Assembly: GCA_013821985.1 (NCBI GenBank)
Contig: PNJQ01000022.1
Location: 1-48,225 of the forward strand
Length of the DNA stretch: 48,225 nt
Direction of reading: 5' to 3'
DNA from: Opitutus sp.
Lineage (GTDB): Bacteria > Verrucomicrobiota > Verrucomicrobiia > Opitutales > Opitutaceae
Shown in pieces: positions 8,291-16,715 of the stretch. Numbering within the stretch: the stretch's first letter is position 1; each line of letters begins with the position of its first letter. The notes below the pieces were generated by a model. The model did not search any database. It was not told where the DNA came from and saw nothing but the letters and a program-made list of their open reading frames with translations. A program made the position numbers and the translations under genes.

Positions 8291-9345
8291 AAACCATTTC
8301 CTCCCGCTCTCAGTCGTCCGAGGACGCCGCGCACGCGGTCGCCGCGGCGTGGGTGGCGCGGGTCGATGCGGGGCTGACCGCGGAGGCGCGAACCGAACTG
8401 GCGCGCTGGCTCGCCGCGGACCCGCAGCACGCCGTCGCGTTTGAGAAGCTTACCCGAACTTGGGGGCAGCTCGATGCACCGCGCGTGCGCGGAGTGGCTG
8501 CGTCCGCCGAAGCGAAATTGCGCGAGCGCGCGCGCCAACGCACCGTCCGGCGGACGGCGCTCTCGAGCACGGTGGCGGCACTCGCGCTGGCGGCGATCGT
8601 GTGGTGGCCGTCGCCACCGCTTGCGACGGTCCAACCTGCCGGCACTTTGGCGGCGGCACCCGCACCGGTGGTCAAGGCCACTCCGCGGATGCAGACTTTG
8701 GAAGATGGCACGGTCGTGGCGTTGCAGGCCGACGCGGAAATCGCGGTGCGTTTCACGGCCGCGACGCGCCACGTGCAACTCGTGCGCGGCGAGGCGCATT
8801 TCGAAGTCGTGAGGAATCGCGCGCGGCCCTTCATCGTCGATGCCGGCGGCGTGGAGGTGCGCGCCGTGGGCACGGCCTTCGCGGTGCGGCTCGATCCGGC
8901 GGAGGTCGAGGTGCTGGTCACCGAGGGTCGCGTGGCGGTTGGCCGGCCGGAGGGCGCGGCGAATTCCGCGGACGTGTTTTCTCACGCCGGCGAGACCCCC
9001 GTCGTGCCGGCGGGCAGCCGCGTGCTGGTGCGCCTGAATGCCGCCACCGCAATCCCCGAGCCCGCGCGCGTCGTCGCACTGACGGGCGAAGAACTTGGTC
9101 AGCGGCTCGCGTGGCGCTCCGTGAGCTTGGACTTTACGGGCACGCGCCTGGCCGACGCCGTGACCGAGGTGAATCGCTACAACCGCGACCAGATCGTCAT
9201 CGAGGACGCTTCGCTCGCCGACCTGCGCGTCAGCGGCATCGTCGCGACCGACAAAGTCGATACCTTTGTGCGCCTGGTCGAACTGATGGAAGTGCGCGCG
9301 GAGCGGCGTCCGTCCGGCGAAATCGTTTTGCGCCGCGCGCCGTAA
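8287..9345 (+). CDS. FecR-family anti-sigma factor
   Basis: The 352-residue protein has an N-terminal cytoplasmic anti-sigma domain (about 12-60, AWVARVDAGLTAEARTELAR then WLAADPQHAVAFEKL). One membrane segment follows (about 90-108, ending WWP), then the periplasmic FecR domain (about 130-235, LVRGEAHFEV and AVGTAFAVRL). The C-terminal domain (about 280-350) is STN-like and normally contacts the receptor. It should bind the adjacent sigma factor and relay receptor occupancy. It overlaps the sigma gene by four bases, so the two are made together. Confidence 0.93.
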   Translation: MKTISSRSQSSEDAAHAVAAAWVARVDAGLTAEARTELARWLAADPQHAVAFEKLTRTWGQLDAPRVRGVAASAEAKLRERARQRTVRRTALSSTVAALALAAIVWWPSPPLATVQPAGTLAAAPAPVVKATPRMQTLEDGTVVALQADAEIAVRFTAATRHVQLVRGEAHFEVVRNRARPFIVDAGGVEVRAVGTAFAVRLDPAEVEVLVTEGRVAVGRPEGAANSADVFSHAGETPVVPAGSRVLVRLNAATAIPEPARVVALTGEELGQRLAWRSVSLDFTGTRLADAVTEVNRYNRDQIVIEDASLADLRVSGIVATDKVDTFVRLVELMEVRAERRPSGEIVLRRAP

Positions 9346-9427
9346 GCTGCGTCTGCTGGAAGTGAGGGCGCCCGGCATACAGACGGGCATAGCACCGCGC
9401 GGGGACGTCTTTTGGGCCACGGATTCC

Positions 9428-9490
9428 CCGGATAAAACGGATACCACGGATCACGTTGCGAGCGTCGATGCGTGATCCGTTGAATCCGGC
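9428..9490. repeat. Intergenic inverted repeat of CACGGAT words
   Basis: ACGGATCACG (9446-9455) pairs with CGTGATCCGT (9471-9480), and outer CCGGAT/ATCCGG words extend it. The low-complexity wording (GGATTCCCCGGATAAAACGG) differs from the surrounding coding DNA. It resembles dispersed intergenic repeats, not a promoter. It lies in the 426-base gap between fecR and the receptor gene. Confidence 0.4.
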
Positions 9491-9527
9491 TCGAGTCATG
9501 CCCTTTACGATGCGCTTGGGCCTTTTG

Positions 9528-9582
9528 TCGGGGCGTGGCTTCTCCACGCCCGTCGCGGGCGGACACAAGGTTCGCCCCTACA
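9528..9582. repeat. REPIN-like palindrome pair, GTCG/CTAC ends
   Basis: The outer arms GTCGGGGCG (9528-9536) and CGCCCCTAC (9574-9582) pair except at one base, where GTAG has become GTCG. Inside are GGCGTGG-CTTCT-CCACGCC and GGGCGGACACAAGGTTCGCCC. It is a third palindrome subfamily with the same CTAC end. Confidence 0.5.
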
Positions 9583-9681
9583 GTAATCCTTCCGATCGGC
9601 AGTTGGAATCCGTGGGGAAAGAAAATCTGCGGATGCGCCACAGGCTGCACGCCGACGCCGCGCTGGTTCAGAAAATATTCC

Positions 9682-9709
9682 TGTAACTGATTTTGCGGGT
9701 TCGCACGTC
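9682..9709 (+). promoter_or_regulatory. Candidate ECF-sigma promoter of the TonB receptor gene
   Basis: TGTAAC (9682-9687) and CGTC (9706-9709) are separated by 18 bases. This matches the general ECF pattern of an AAC-containing -35 and a CGTC -10. It lies about 60 bases before the receptor start and is the natural target for the neighbouring FecI-like factor. Transcription would begin near 9715, at the foot of the next hairpin. Confidence 0.45.
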
Positions 9710-9711
9710 GA

Positions 9712-9762
9712 GTCAGGTGAACGCGCGTCCACGCCCCTCGCGGACTGCGTTCAACACCTGAC
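9712..9762 (+). promoter_or_regulatory. Hairpin in the leader of the TonB receptor mRNA
   Basis: GTCAGGTG (9712-9719) pairs with CACCTGAC (9755-9762). AACGC (9720-9724) pairs with GCGTT (9747-9751) across a three-base bulge, and GTCC/GGAC pairs further in. The stem ends nine bases before the ATG at 9772, and no clear Shine-Dalgarno lies in the open part. It could limit translation, protect the 5' end or be a protein site. No known riboswitch consensus was recognised. Confidence 0.45.
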
Positions 9763-9771
9763 CACAAACTG

Positions 9772-12700
9772 ATGAACTGCGTCACCTCGTTCCCTTCGAG
9801 CCGCCTTGGGCGGCGCTTTGCCTTAATCCTTTTCGCCGGCCTTTTCGCCGGACTCGTCGTCGCGGCGGATCTCGTCCGCCGCTTCGACCTGCCGGCCGAC
9901 GATGCCGAGCGTGCCCTCAAACGCTTCTCCGAACAGGCCGGACAGCAGGTGCTGTTCCCGACCAATGTTGTGCAGGGCGTGCGCACCAATGTTGTGCGCG
10001 GCGAACTTGAAACCCGCGTCGCCCTCGAGCAATTGCTCGCGGGCACCGGTCTCACCGCGGTGCGCGACGAGCAGACGGGTGCGTTCACGGTTCGTCGGGC
10101 ACCGGAGCCGGCTGCCGGCCAGCCCGTGCAGCGCACGGAAGACGGCGCAGTGCGCATGGCGGCGATGGAGGTCTCCGCCTCGCGCATCAGCGGTTTGGCG
10201 AATCAAACGATTTTTCGCACCGATGAGGCGGGTGGGATGGCCTACAGTGTGATCGGTCGCCTGGACATCGAGCGCATGGGTGTGACATCGATCGAGGAAC
10301 TGTTTCGCATGGTCGGGCAGACGAGCGACTATGGCAGTTCATCGCTTCAGGGCGCGGTCATGAATCCGGCGTTTGCCGGCGGCGCCACTTACCAGAATTC
10401 CGAGGTGAAGTTGCGCGGCTTCTCGTCGCTGCAAACGACGATCCTCATCAACGGCCGCCGTCTGCAGCGGGGTAATCTCACGGCCGGTCCGGATCTCAAT
10501 CGCATTCCAACTGCCGCGATCGAGCGCATCGAGATTCTGCCGTCGTCGGCTTCCGCGATTTACGGCGGCGGTGCGATTGGCGGCGCGATTAACATCATTC
10601 TGCGCCGCGATTACACCGGGCGTGACCTGAGCATCAGTGCCGGCACGAGCACGGACGGCGGCGCCGAGCGGTATCAGCTCACCTATTTTGAAGGACGCTC
10701 GCTCAATCACGGGAAGACGCAGTTCTCGTTCACCCTCGATTACCAGCACAGCGGTCCGCTGTATCACGGCGATCGCAATTTCCTCGATAATCTCCTCGCT
10801 CGTTATCCGGCCAACACCACCGCGACGGTCAACGGCCGCTCGGTTTACGAGCAATACATTCTGCAGTCCTTCGCGGGCACGCCCGGCACCATCCTGATCA
10901 ACTCCGCCACCGGCAGCCTGCCGATCCCGGGCGTGACCGGGGCGCGCTTCGCCGGCATTCCTGCGAATCAGAATGGCGTGGGCCTCACGCCGGGCGCCTT
11001 CGTCGCCACCGCGGGCCGGGCGAATCTCGGCAGCCGCTTCAACCGCTCCATCATCTATCGTCCGGAAGATCGCTATTCGCTCTCTTCGCAGCTCGAGCAC
11101 GAGTTCGTGAAGGAAAAGCTCTCGATGTATGCCGAGGCGGGCGCGACGTATTTTCGCTCCTCTTACAGCTTCCCGATGTTCCTCTCGTCGATGAGCCTCA
11201 CGGCGGCGGATCCGTTCAATCCCTTCGGCAACGCTGCCGTGGGCGGCGTCGGTGTGCCGATCCTGGTTTACTACGATCCGCTCGATCTGCCCGATCCGAC
11301 GATTTTCCAGGAGCGACAGGGCGCGCGGGCGCTGCTCGGCTTCAAGGGCAAGTTGAACGACAAATGGGAATGGTCGCTCGATGGCACCGGCGAATACGGC
11401 CGCAGTCACTCCAACGGCTTCAACTCCAATCAGAATCTTAACACGTTCGTCACCAGCGCGGCGACCGGCACGCTCACCCAGGCGCAGCGCCGCCTGCTCT
11501 ACAATCCCTTCGCCGACCATAACGCATTTCCGCGCGGCGACGTGATGCAGCAGTATCTGCACTACAGCCGCGAATTCACTTACTACAACGGCCTCTCGCA
11601 GGTGAATCTGCGCGTGGTGGGCGAACTTTTCGAGCTGCCGGCTGGCCCGCTCGTCGTGTCGCCGGGCGCCGAGGTGATCTGGAGTCAATTCCGCACGAAC
11701 CAGACGGTCCGCGTCAGTGACGAGATCCGCGCCGCGATTCCGACCGGCATCATCGGGCCGAGCAATACCAGCGCCCAACAGAGCCGGCGCACCGAATCCG
11801 CATTTTTCGAAAGCGTGATTCCGCTCATCAGCCCGAAGTGGCGCCCGATTCCGATCGATTCGGCCGAACTCAATGTCGGCATGCGTTGGGAAAACACCGA
11901 CGACTCCACCGCCGCCACCAGCCCCGTCGTTGCGTTGCGCGTGGCCCCGACCAAGGACGTCGCGTTCCGCGTTTCGTATGCGGAAGGATTCTTCCCGCCC
12001 GACCAATCGAACTACGAGGCCCCGCGCGTGAATCCGGCCGGCATCACGCCCTTCACCGATCCCGCTCGCGGCAACTTGTTCTACAATTACGCGAAGGAAG
12101 AAATTTCGGGCGGCAATCCCAATCTCAAACCTGAGCTCTCCACGTCGTGGAATTACGGCATCATCCTGACGCCCCGCGCGCTCCCGGGAATGTCGCTCAC
12201 CATCGACTACTGGGAGATCGAAAAAATTGACGCGATTCTCATCCCGGGCGGACCGTCAAACATTCTCGCTGCGCCGGAATCGTATCCCGGCCGCATCGTG
12301 CGCGCCGCGCCTTCCGCGTCCGACACGGCCAACGGCTGGCTCGGGCCCGTGCTGTCCGTGGACTACCGCCCGATTAACGTCGGCTTCACCCAGACCGAGG
12401 GCGTTGACGCCAAACTCCGCTTCACCCACAACCTCGGCGAACGGAACAAGCTCACTGCTCTCGCGTCTGTCACGTGGACGAAGTCGTTCCGCGATCAGAT
12501 CCTGTTGACCAACCCGATCGTCGAGCGCGTCAACACCGTCGGCTCCACCAGTGGCAGCCCGTTGGAATGGCGCGGCAACGGCTCGCTGTTCTGGGAATCC
12601 GGTAACTGGGTGACCGGTGTCACGGCGACCTACATCAGTTCCTACAGTTCACCCACCACCACGCCGACCCCGGCGTTCCCCACGGCCAACAGCTTGGACG

Positions 12701-12933
12701 GCGCGCGCATCGCCTCGGCGACGCTGTGGGACGCGCAAGTCACCTACCACATCCCGACGGGTCGTGGCGTCTCGGGTTGGCGCAGTTGGTTCGACGACAC
12801 AAAGTGGACGCTCAGCGTCCGCAACGTGTTGAACAAGGAGCCGTCGTTCCGCACCGACGTTTACAGTCCTTACAGCCGGTTCGAAGATCCCCGTCAGCGC
12901 TACATCACGCTGTCGGTGAAGAAGAGCCTGTAA
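9772..12933 (+). CDS. TonB-dependent outer-membrane receptor with STN domain (FecA-like)
   Basis: The 1053-residue protein has a signal peptide (about 1-31). An STN signalling domain follows (about 35-95, FDLPADDAERALKRFSEQ then GTGLTAVRDE), then a TonB-box-like EVSAS (133-137). The plug (about 150-285) contains LRGFSSLQTTILINGRRL and AIERIEILPSSASAIYGGGA. The C-terminal beta-barrel ends in Leu (YITLSVKKSL). The STN domain is what signals to FecR proteins, so this receptor, the anti-sigma and the sigma factor form one cell-surface signalling unit. The ligand is unknown. Large barrels of this kind import siderophores, cobalamin, sugars or peptides. A TlpA-like gene follows after 63 bases. Confidence 0.94.
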   Translation: MNCVTSFPSSRLGRRFALILFAGLFAGLVVAADLVRRFDLPADDAERALKRFSEQAGQQVLFPTNVVQGVRTNVVRGELETRVALEQLLAGTGLTAVRDEQTGAFTVRRAPEPAAGQPVQRTEDGAVRMAAMEVSASRISGLANQTIFRTDEAGGMAYSVIGRLDIERMGVTSIEELFRMVGQTSDYGSSSLQGAVMNPAFAGGATYQNSEVKLRGFSSLQTTILINGRRLQRGNLTAGPDLNRIPTAAIERIEILPSSASAIYGGGAIGGAINIILRRDYTGRDLSISAGTSTDGGAERYQLTYFEGRSLNHGKTQFSFTLDYQHSGPLYHGDRNFLDNLLARYPANTTATVNGRSVYEQYILQSFAGTPGTILINSATGSLPIPGVTGARFAGIPANQNGVGLTPGAFVATAGRANLGSRFNRSIIYRPEDRYSLSSQLEHEFVKEKLSMYAEAGATYFRSSYSFPMFLSSMSLTAADPFNPFGNAAVGGVGVPILVYYDPLDLPDPTIFQERQGARALLGFKGKLNDKWEWSLDGTGEYGRSHSNGFNSNQNLNTFVTSAATGTLTQAQRRLLYNPFADHNAFPRGDVMQQYLHYSREFTYYNGLSQVNLRVVGELFELPAGPLVVSPGAEVIWSQFRTNQTVRVSDEIRAAIPTGIIGPSNTSAQQSRRTESAFFESVIPLISPKWRPIPIDSAELNVGMRWENTDDSTAATSPVVALRVAPTKDVAFRVSYAEGFFPPDQSNYEAPRVNPAGITPFTDPARGNLFYNYAKEEISGGNPNLKPELSTSWNYGIILTPRALPGMSLTIDYWEIEKIDAILIPGGPSNILAAPESYPGRIVRAAPSASDTANGWLGPVLSVDYRPINVGFTQTEGVDAKLRFTHNLGERNKLTALASVTWTKSFRDQILLTNPIVERVNTVGSTSGSPLEWRGNGSLFWESGNWVTGVTATYISSYSSPTTTPTPAFPTANSLDGARIASATLWDAQVTYHIPTGRGVSGWRSWFDDTKWTLSVRNVLNKEPSFRTDVYSPYSRFEDPRQRYITLSVKKSL

Positions 12934-12947
12934 CTCCCTTCCGCCTT

Positions 12948-12977
12948 GAGTGGGTGACCGCTGTCGGTCGCCCACTC
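12948..12977. repeat. 13-bp hairpin between the receptor and TlpA genes
   Basis: GAGTGGGTGACCG (12948-12960) pairs with CGGTCGCCCACTC (12965-12977) with one wobble and a four-base loop. Only a weak CTTTCTC follows, so termination would be partial at best. It may set the ratio of receptor to thioredoxin or protect the upstream mRNA. Confidence 0.5.
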
Positions 12978-12996
12978 GACCTTTCTCATTCTCCCC

Positions 12997-14058
12997 ATGT
13001 TCTCACGCATTTTATTCTCCGGGCTGGTTGCATTCGGCGCCGCCCTGTTGACCGCGCAAGAAGCGCGTCCCGTCCTCGATCCCGTCGCCACTGCCATCTG
13101 GGCCGAGCATGCCCGCGGTATGGGCAATCGCGGCGACGGTCGCGCCGGGGTTGACTTCAATCTCGTCACGGGCAAAGCGTTCGAATTCTTCGAGAAATTC
13201 CCGGAGGAACGGCGGGTCGGCGGCATTCTTTTCAACCTCTCCAGCTTCGGCGGATGGATGGAAGGAGACGAGCGCACCACCGGGCTTCGTGCCGCTTGGC
13301 AGCAGCATTTGCGCGGCGCGATCGTCGCCGCGCTGCAGGACAAGACCTGGCCGGACAATATCTGGGCGGGTCTCAACTGGGTGGCGGCCAAGAACGAGAT
13401 CGCGATCGAAGTCGCCGCCTCCGGCCGCCCCAACCTCGATGCGCTCCGCTCCCGCATCGACGGTGTCAGCGCGCGCGCGCCGGCGTCACCCTACCGCACG
13501 TTTCTCGAACAGGAATACGTGCGCTGGCTCGAGCAGCTCCAACCCGACGCCGTGGGAGCGCACCTGGCCAAGCTCGCGCAAAGCGAGGTCGAAGATTTGG
13601 CGAAGTTTGGCCAGGGTCAGCTCGCGATCCATGAGCTCAGGACGAAACCGATGGAACTCAAGTTTACCGCGATCGACGGCACGCGCGTCGATCTCGCCGA
13701 CTACCGCGGCAAGGTCGTATTGATCGACTGTTGGGCGACGTGGTGCGTGCCTTGCATCAAGGAACTGCCGCACATCAAGGCCGCGCGCTCGAAGTGGGGC
13801 GACAAGGGCTTTACTGTCGTGGGCATCTCCTTCGATAAAATCGCCGACAAGGAGAAGCTCATCAAGTTCGTCGCTGACGAGAAACTCGACTGGCCGCACT
13901 GGTTCAACGAAGCGCCCGGCAAAAATCCCTTCGGCTTGAAATACAACATCCGCAGCATTCCCGCGACGTTCCTGCTCGGCAAAGACGGTCTCCTGGTCAC
14001 GACCGAAACGCACGGCGACAAACTCGAAGCCGCGCTGCAGAAATTGCTCGGCAGTTAA
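12997..14058 (+). CDS. Exported TlpA-like thioredoxin
   Basis: The 353-residue protein has a signal peptide (about 1-20). A helical region of about 200 residues matches no named domain I recognise. A TlpA/AhpC-type thioredoxin domain follows (about 215-350). The redox motif is WCVPC (Cys250 and Cys253), preceded by GKVVLIDCWAT. The cis-Pro is in IRSIPATFLL. It should reduce disulfides in the periplasm or on exported partners. It follows the TonB receptor by 63 bases and is closed by a strong terminator, so it likely belongs to the same ECF-controlled transcript. Confidence 0.9.
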   Translation: MFSRILFSGLVAFGAALLTAQEARPVLDPVATAIWAEHARGMGNRGDGRAGVDFNLVTGKAFEFFEKFPEERRVGGILFNLSSFGGWMEGDERTTGLRAAWQQHLRGAIVAALQDKTWPDNIWAGLNWVAAKNEIAIEVAASGRPNLDALRSRIDGVSARAPASPYRTFLEQEYVRWLEQLQPDAVGAHLAKLAQSEVEDLAKFGQGQLAIHELRTKPMELKFTAIDGTRVDLADYRGKVVLIDCWATWCVPCIKELPHIKAARSKWGDKGFTVVGISFDKIADKEKLIKFVADEKLDWPHWFNEAPGKNPFGLKYNIRSIPATFLLGKDGLLVTTETHGDKLEAALQKLLGS

Positions 14059-14106
14059 GCAGCAGGGCCGGCTTCAGCCGGCCAAGAATTTTCGACGCCA
14101 GAACCG

Positions 14107-14133
14107 GGGCCGGCCTAAGCCGGCCCTTTTTTT
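14107..14133 (+). terminator. Rho-independent terminator after the TlpA gene
   Basis: GGGCCGGC (14107-14114) and GCCGGCCC (14119-14126) form a perfect 8-bp stem with loop CTAA, followed by seven T residues (14127-14133). A similar hairpin without a T-tract precedes it at 14066-14083. Confidence 0.9.
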
Positions 14134-14204
14134 GCCCACCAGCCGTTCGGGTGTGGCCCGCAGCGCCTCCGCTACAGTTACCTCCGGCGCATTCAAAATA
14201 AATT

Positions 14205-14280
14205 GTAGCCGGGGTCGGTGACCCCGGTGAAAACTCTCGTCGGCGAAGGCAAACCGACCGGGCTCAGCGAGCCCGGCTAC
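14205..14280. repeat. REPIN-like palindrome pair, complete copy
   Basis: GTAG (14205-14208) is followed by the palindrome CCGGGGTC-GGT-GACCCCGG. About 30 unpaired bases follow, then the palindrome CCGGGCTC-AGC-GAGCCCGG and CTAC (14277-14280). It lies between two convergent genes. The same two palindromes recur at 17887, and in swapped order at 19144. A partial CTAC-ended copy lies just upstream (about 14150-14175). Confidence 0.85.
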
Positions 14281-14353
14281 AGAATAACTGAAAACTTTCT
14301 TATCGGTGAGAACCGGGGGAGCACTGGACGAACGAAGATGGGAAGCCCGTGCC

Positions 14354-15508
14354 TTACCAACCGTTCACTCGCGTCCATTCGGTGAGGACGTCGCGGGAGC
14401 GGTTGACGACGAAGTAGCGGTCGTGCGCGGCGGCGGTGGGGCAGGCGTGGTTCGGAAGAATGCGCACGCGCGTGCCGATGCGAAAGGCGTCGGGCGGCAG
14501 CGGAGTTGCACTGACCACGAGACCGTGCTCCTGCCACGTGTTCGCCACGCGCAGTCCAGGCAGGAGTTCGCCGTCGAGATCGCAGACGAGTCCGTAGCCA
14601 GCGTTTTTTTCCGGGCTGAGCTTGGCGGTGGAAATATCCTTCGAGAGTGCAAACGCACCGGCGTCGATGAGGAATTCATTGGGGCGATGCGCGGGGCGGC
14701 CGATCACTTCGGCGAGGACGGATACGGCGATGTCGTCGAGCGTGCACGAACCGATGCCGGCCTGATAGACATCGCCGAACATGTAAACGCCCGCGCGCAC
14801 CTCGGTGATGCCGGCGAGATCGGTCGCGGCGAGCGCCGTGGGAGTCGATCCGAGGCTGAGGATCGAACTCGGATAACCCGCCGCGTGAAGGCCGGCCGCG
14901 GCAGTTCGCAGCGCAGCGACTTCCGCCTGAGCCACCCGCGCCAAGCCGGCCGCGTCGCGTTCGCCGTAGGACTGCCCGCCATGGGTCGCAACGCCCGCAA
15001 AACAGGGACCGAGCAGCTTCGCGATCGGGAGCAGCTCCGCACTGTCGGGCGGCACGCCGCCGCGACCGTCGCCGCAATCAATTTCGATCAGCGTGCGGAA
15101 AGTGAGCGCCTCGCGCTGCGCGAATCCACGGATCGCCGTGGCGGTGTCGGCGTGGTCGCACAGCGTTACAAGATTGACGCCCTGACGCAGCAGCGCGGTG
15201 ACGCGGTCGAGTTTTCCGGGGCCGAGGCCGACGGCGTAGAAGATGTCGCGCCAGCCGTGGTAGGCGAAGTATTCGGCTTCGCGCAAAGTCGAGACCGTAA
15301 TGGCGCCGAGCGGCGGAGGCGAAGCGAGCAGGCCGATGTCGACGGACTTTGCGGTCTTGAAATGCGGACGAAACTTCACTCCGCGGACGGCGAGCGTCGC
15401 GGCCATGCGCGTGAGGTTGCGGGCGAGCTTGCCGCGCTCGAGCACGAGACAGGGCGTGGAAATCTGTTCGAGCGACGCGTGGGGACGCAGAGGGAAGACG
15501 GAGCTCAT
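14354..15508 (-). CDS. D-serine dehydratase / D-threonine aldolase-like PLP enzyme
   Basis: The 384-residue protein has the alanine-racemase-like PLP barrel with RPHFKTAKS, where Lys51 should hold PLP. Its C-terminal domain has the hallmark LPNHACPTAAAHDRYFVV, where His354 and Cys356 would bind the metal used by DSD1-type D-serine dehydratases and D-threonine aldolases. These enzymes act on D-serine, D-threonine or other beta-hydroxy-D-amino acids. The two activities cannot be told apart by reading. The start at 15508 (MSSVFPLRPHASL) fits the family; the open frame upstream is repeat DNA. It lies 145 bases after a serine racemase-like gene on the same strand. Confidence 0.87.
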   Translation of the reverse strand: MSSVFPLRPHASLEQISTPCLVLERGKLARNLTRMAATLAVRGVKFRPHFKTAKSVDIGLLASPPPLGAITVSTLREAEYFAYHGWRDIFYAVGLGPGKLDRVTALLRQGVNLVTLCDHADTATAIRGFAQREALTFRTLIEIDCGDGRGGVPPDSAELLPIAKLLGPCFAGVATHGGQSYGERDAAGLARVAQAEVAALRTAAAGLHAAGYPSSILSLGSTPTALAATDLAGITEVRAGVYMFGDVYQAGIGSCTLDDIAVSVLAEVIGRPAHRPNEFLIDAGAFALSKDISTAKLSPEKNAGYGLVCDLDGELLPGLRVANTWQEHGLVVSATPLPPDAFRIGTRVRILPNHACPTAAAHDRYFVVNRSRDVLTEWTRVNGW

Positions 15509-15653
15509 CAGGTTAGAAGAGATTGGCCCACGAAACACACGAAGGGCACGAAAACAGCGGACTGCCCGCGAATGACGCCAATCCTCACGAATGAATGCAA
15601 TGCGGGTGTCGGTGAGAGTCGATTCGCGTTCATTCGTGTGATTCGCGGGCGGT
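15509..15653. repeat. Dispersed-type intergenic repeat with long inverted arms
   Basis: The text begins with CACGAA words (GGCCCACGAAACACACGAAG). Arms at 15561-15596 (CCCGCGAAT...CACGAATGAA) and 15629-15653 (TTCATTCGTGTGATTCGCGG) then face each other. From memory, such CACGAA/ATTCGTG strings recur between genes in Verrucomicrobiota and Planctomycetota. It separates the two PLP-enzyme genes. Confidence 0.5.
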
Positions 15654-16607
15654 CTAGAGTTTTTGCCACGGGAGCTGGTCGAGATCGACGTTGCCGCCGG
15701 TAAGGATGAGGCCGACTTTTTTTCCGGTGACATCGACTTTGCCCGCGCGGATGGCCGCGAAGGGCACGGCGCAGGACGGCTCGATCACGATTTTCAGGCG
15801 CTCCCAAATCTCACGCATCGCGGCGACGATGGCATCTTCGGAGACAGTGACGACGTCGTCGACGTGCTTCAGAATGAGCGGAAGATTCTTCTCGCCGGTG
15901 GAACTCGTGCGCAGGCCGTCGGCAATGGTGGGCGCAGTGGGGATTGTGATGCGCTTTTTCGCGCGGAAAGATTGCGCGACGTCGTCGCCCAACTCGGGTT
16001 CGACGCCGACGATGCGGATGGCGCGGCGCACGCCCTTGGCCGCGACGGCGGTGCCGCAGAGCAGGCCGCCGCCGCCGACTGGACAGAGAATGAGGTCGAG
16101 CCCCGGTGTGTCCTCGAGCAACTCGAGGGTCGCGGTGCCTTGGCCGGCCATGACGTCGTAGTTGTCGAACGGATGCACGAGCACCGCGCCGGTTTCAGCG
16201 GCAATCCGCGCGCAGGTTTCCTCGCGGGCGGTCATGGTTGGCGCGCAGAACACGACTTTGCCGCGGTAACTCTCGACGTTGCGCACCTTGGTTTGCGGCG
16301 CGTTGTTCGGCATCACGATGTAGCCGGGGATGCCACGCCGTTGGGCGGCTCGGGCGACCGCGGCGCCGTGATTGCCGGAGCTGTGCGTCACGACGCCGTG
16401 CGCGGCGTCGGCGTCGGAGAGGGCGAAAATGGCGTTGGCCGCGCCGCGCGCCTTGAATGCGCCCATGGCCTGCAGGTTTTCGCACTTGAAGAACAGTTGC
16501 GCGTCGAGCTCGGCATCGAGCGCTTCGTTGGTCAGCACCGGCGTGCGCTTGATGTGCGGGGCGATGCGGGCACGAGCGGCCGTGATGTCGGAAAACTGGA
16601 GGGACAT
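15654..16607 (-). CDS. Serine racemase / threonine dehydratase-type PLP enzyme
   Basis: The 317-residue fold-type II PLP enzyme has Lys52 in MGAFKARGA, the substrate loop SSGNHGAAVA (Ser77 matches the racemase base Ser of eukaryotic serine racemase), and the phosphate loop GGGGLL (178-183). It has no ACT regulatory domain, so it is not biosynthetic IlvA. Length and motifs fit serine racemase or catabolic threonine dehydratase. The residue before Phe-Lys is Ala where the family usually has Ser. The start at 16607 (MSLQFSDI) matches family N-termini. With the downstream D-serine dehydratase-like gene it suggests interconversion and disposal of D-serine or D-threonine. Confidence 0.87.
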   Translation of the reverse strand: MSLQFSDITAARARIAPHIKRTPVLTNEALDAELDAQLFFKCENLQAMGAFKARGAANAIFALSDADAAHGVVTHSSGNHGAAVARAAQRRGIPGYIVMPNNAPQTKVRNVESYRGKVVFCAPTMTAREETCARIAAETGAVLVHPFDNYDVMAGQGTATLELLEDTPGLDLILCPVGGGGLLCGTAVAAKGVRRAIRIVGVEPELGDDVAQSFRAKKRITIPTAPTIADGLRTSSTGEKNLPLILKHVDDVVTVSEDAIVAAMREIWERLKIVIEPSCAVPFAAIRAGKVDVTGKKVGLILTGGNVDLDQLPWQKL

Positions 16608-16715
16608 GGCGCGCGGGCGAGGCTTGCGCGAGGCGGGGCGGGTGGCAAGAGGCGAGCGGCGGGGAGGTGGTTCTGTGCGTTTGCCTTTGCGACCATGCCG
16701 CCTACGGTCCCGCGC

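Noticed and set aside
9595-9715. Minus-strand stretch reading NQLQEYFLNQRG before the TonB receptor, possibly a gene remnant
   Set aside because: The stretch is short, has no recognisable family and overlaps the candidate ECF promoter and repeat DNA, so no pseudogene can be supported.
9680-9771. Possible cobalamin or other known riboswitch before the TonB receptor
   Set aside because: No B12-box or other conserved aptamer core was seen; only a single bulged hairpin can be supported.
9961-10003. Tandem ACCAATGTTGTGC words inside the TonB receptor gene
   Set aside because: They encode two short similar turns in the STN domain (TNVVQG and TNVVRG) and look like coding similarity, not a regulatory or mobile repeat.
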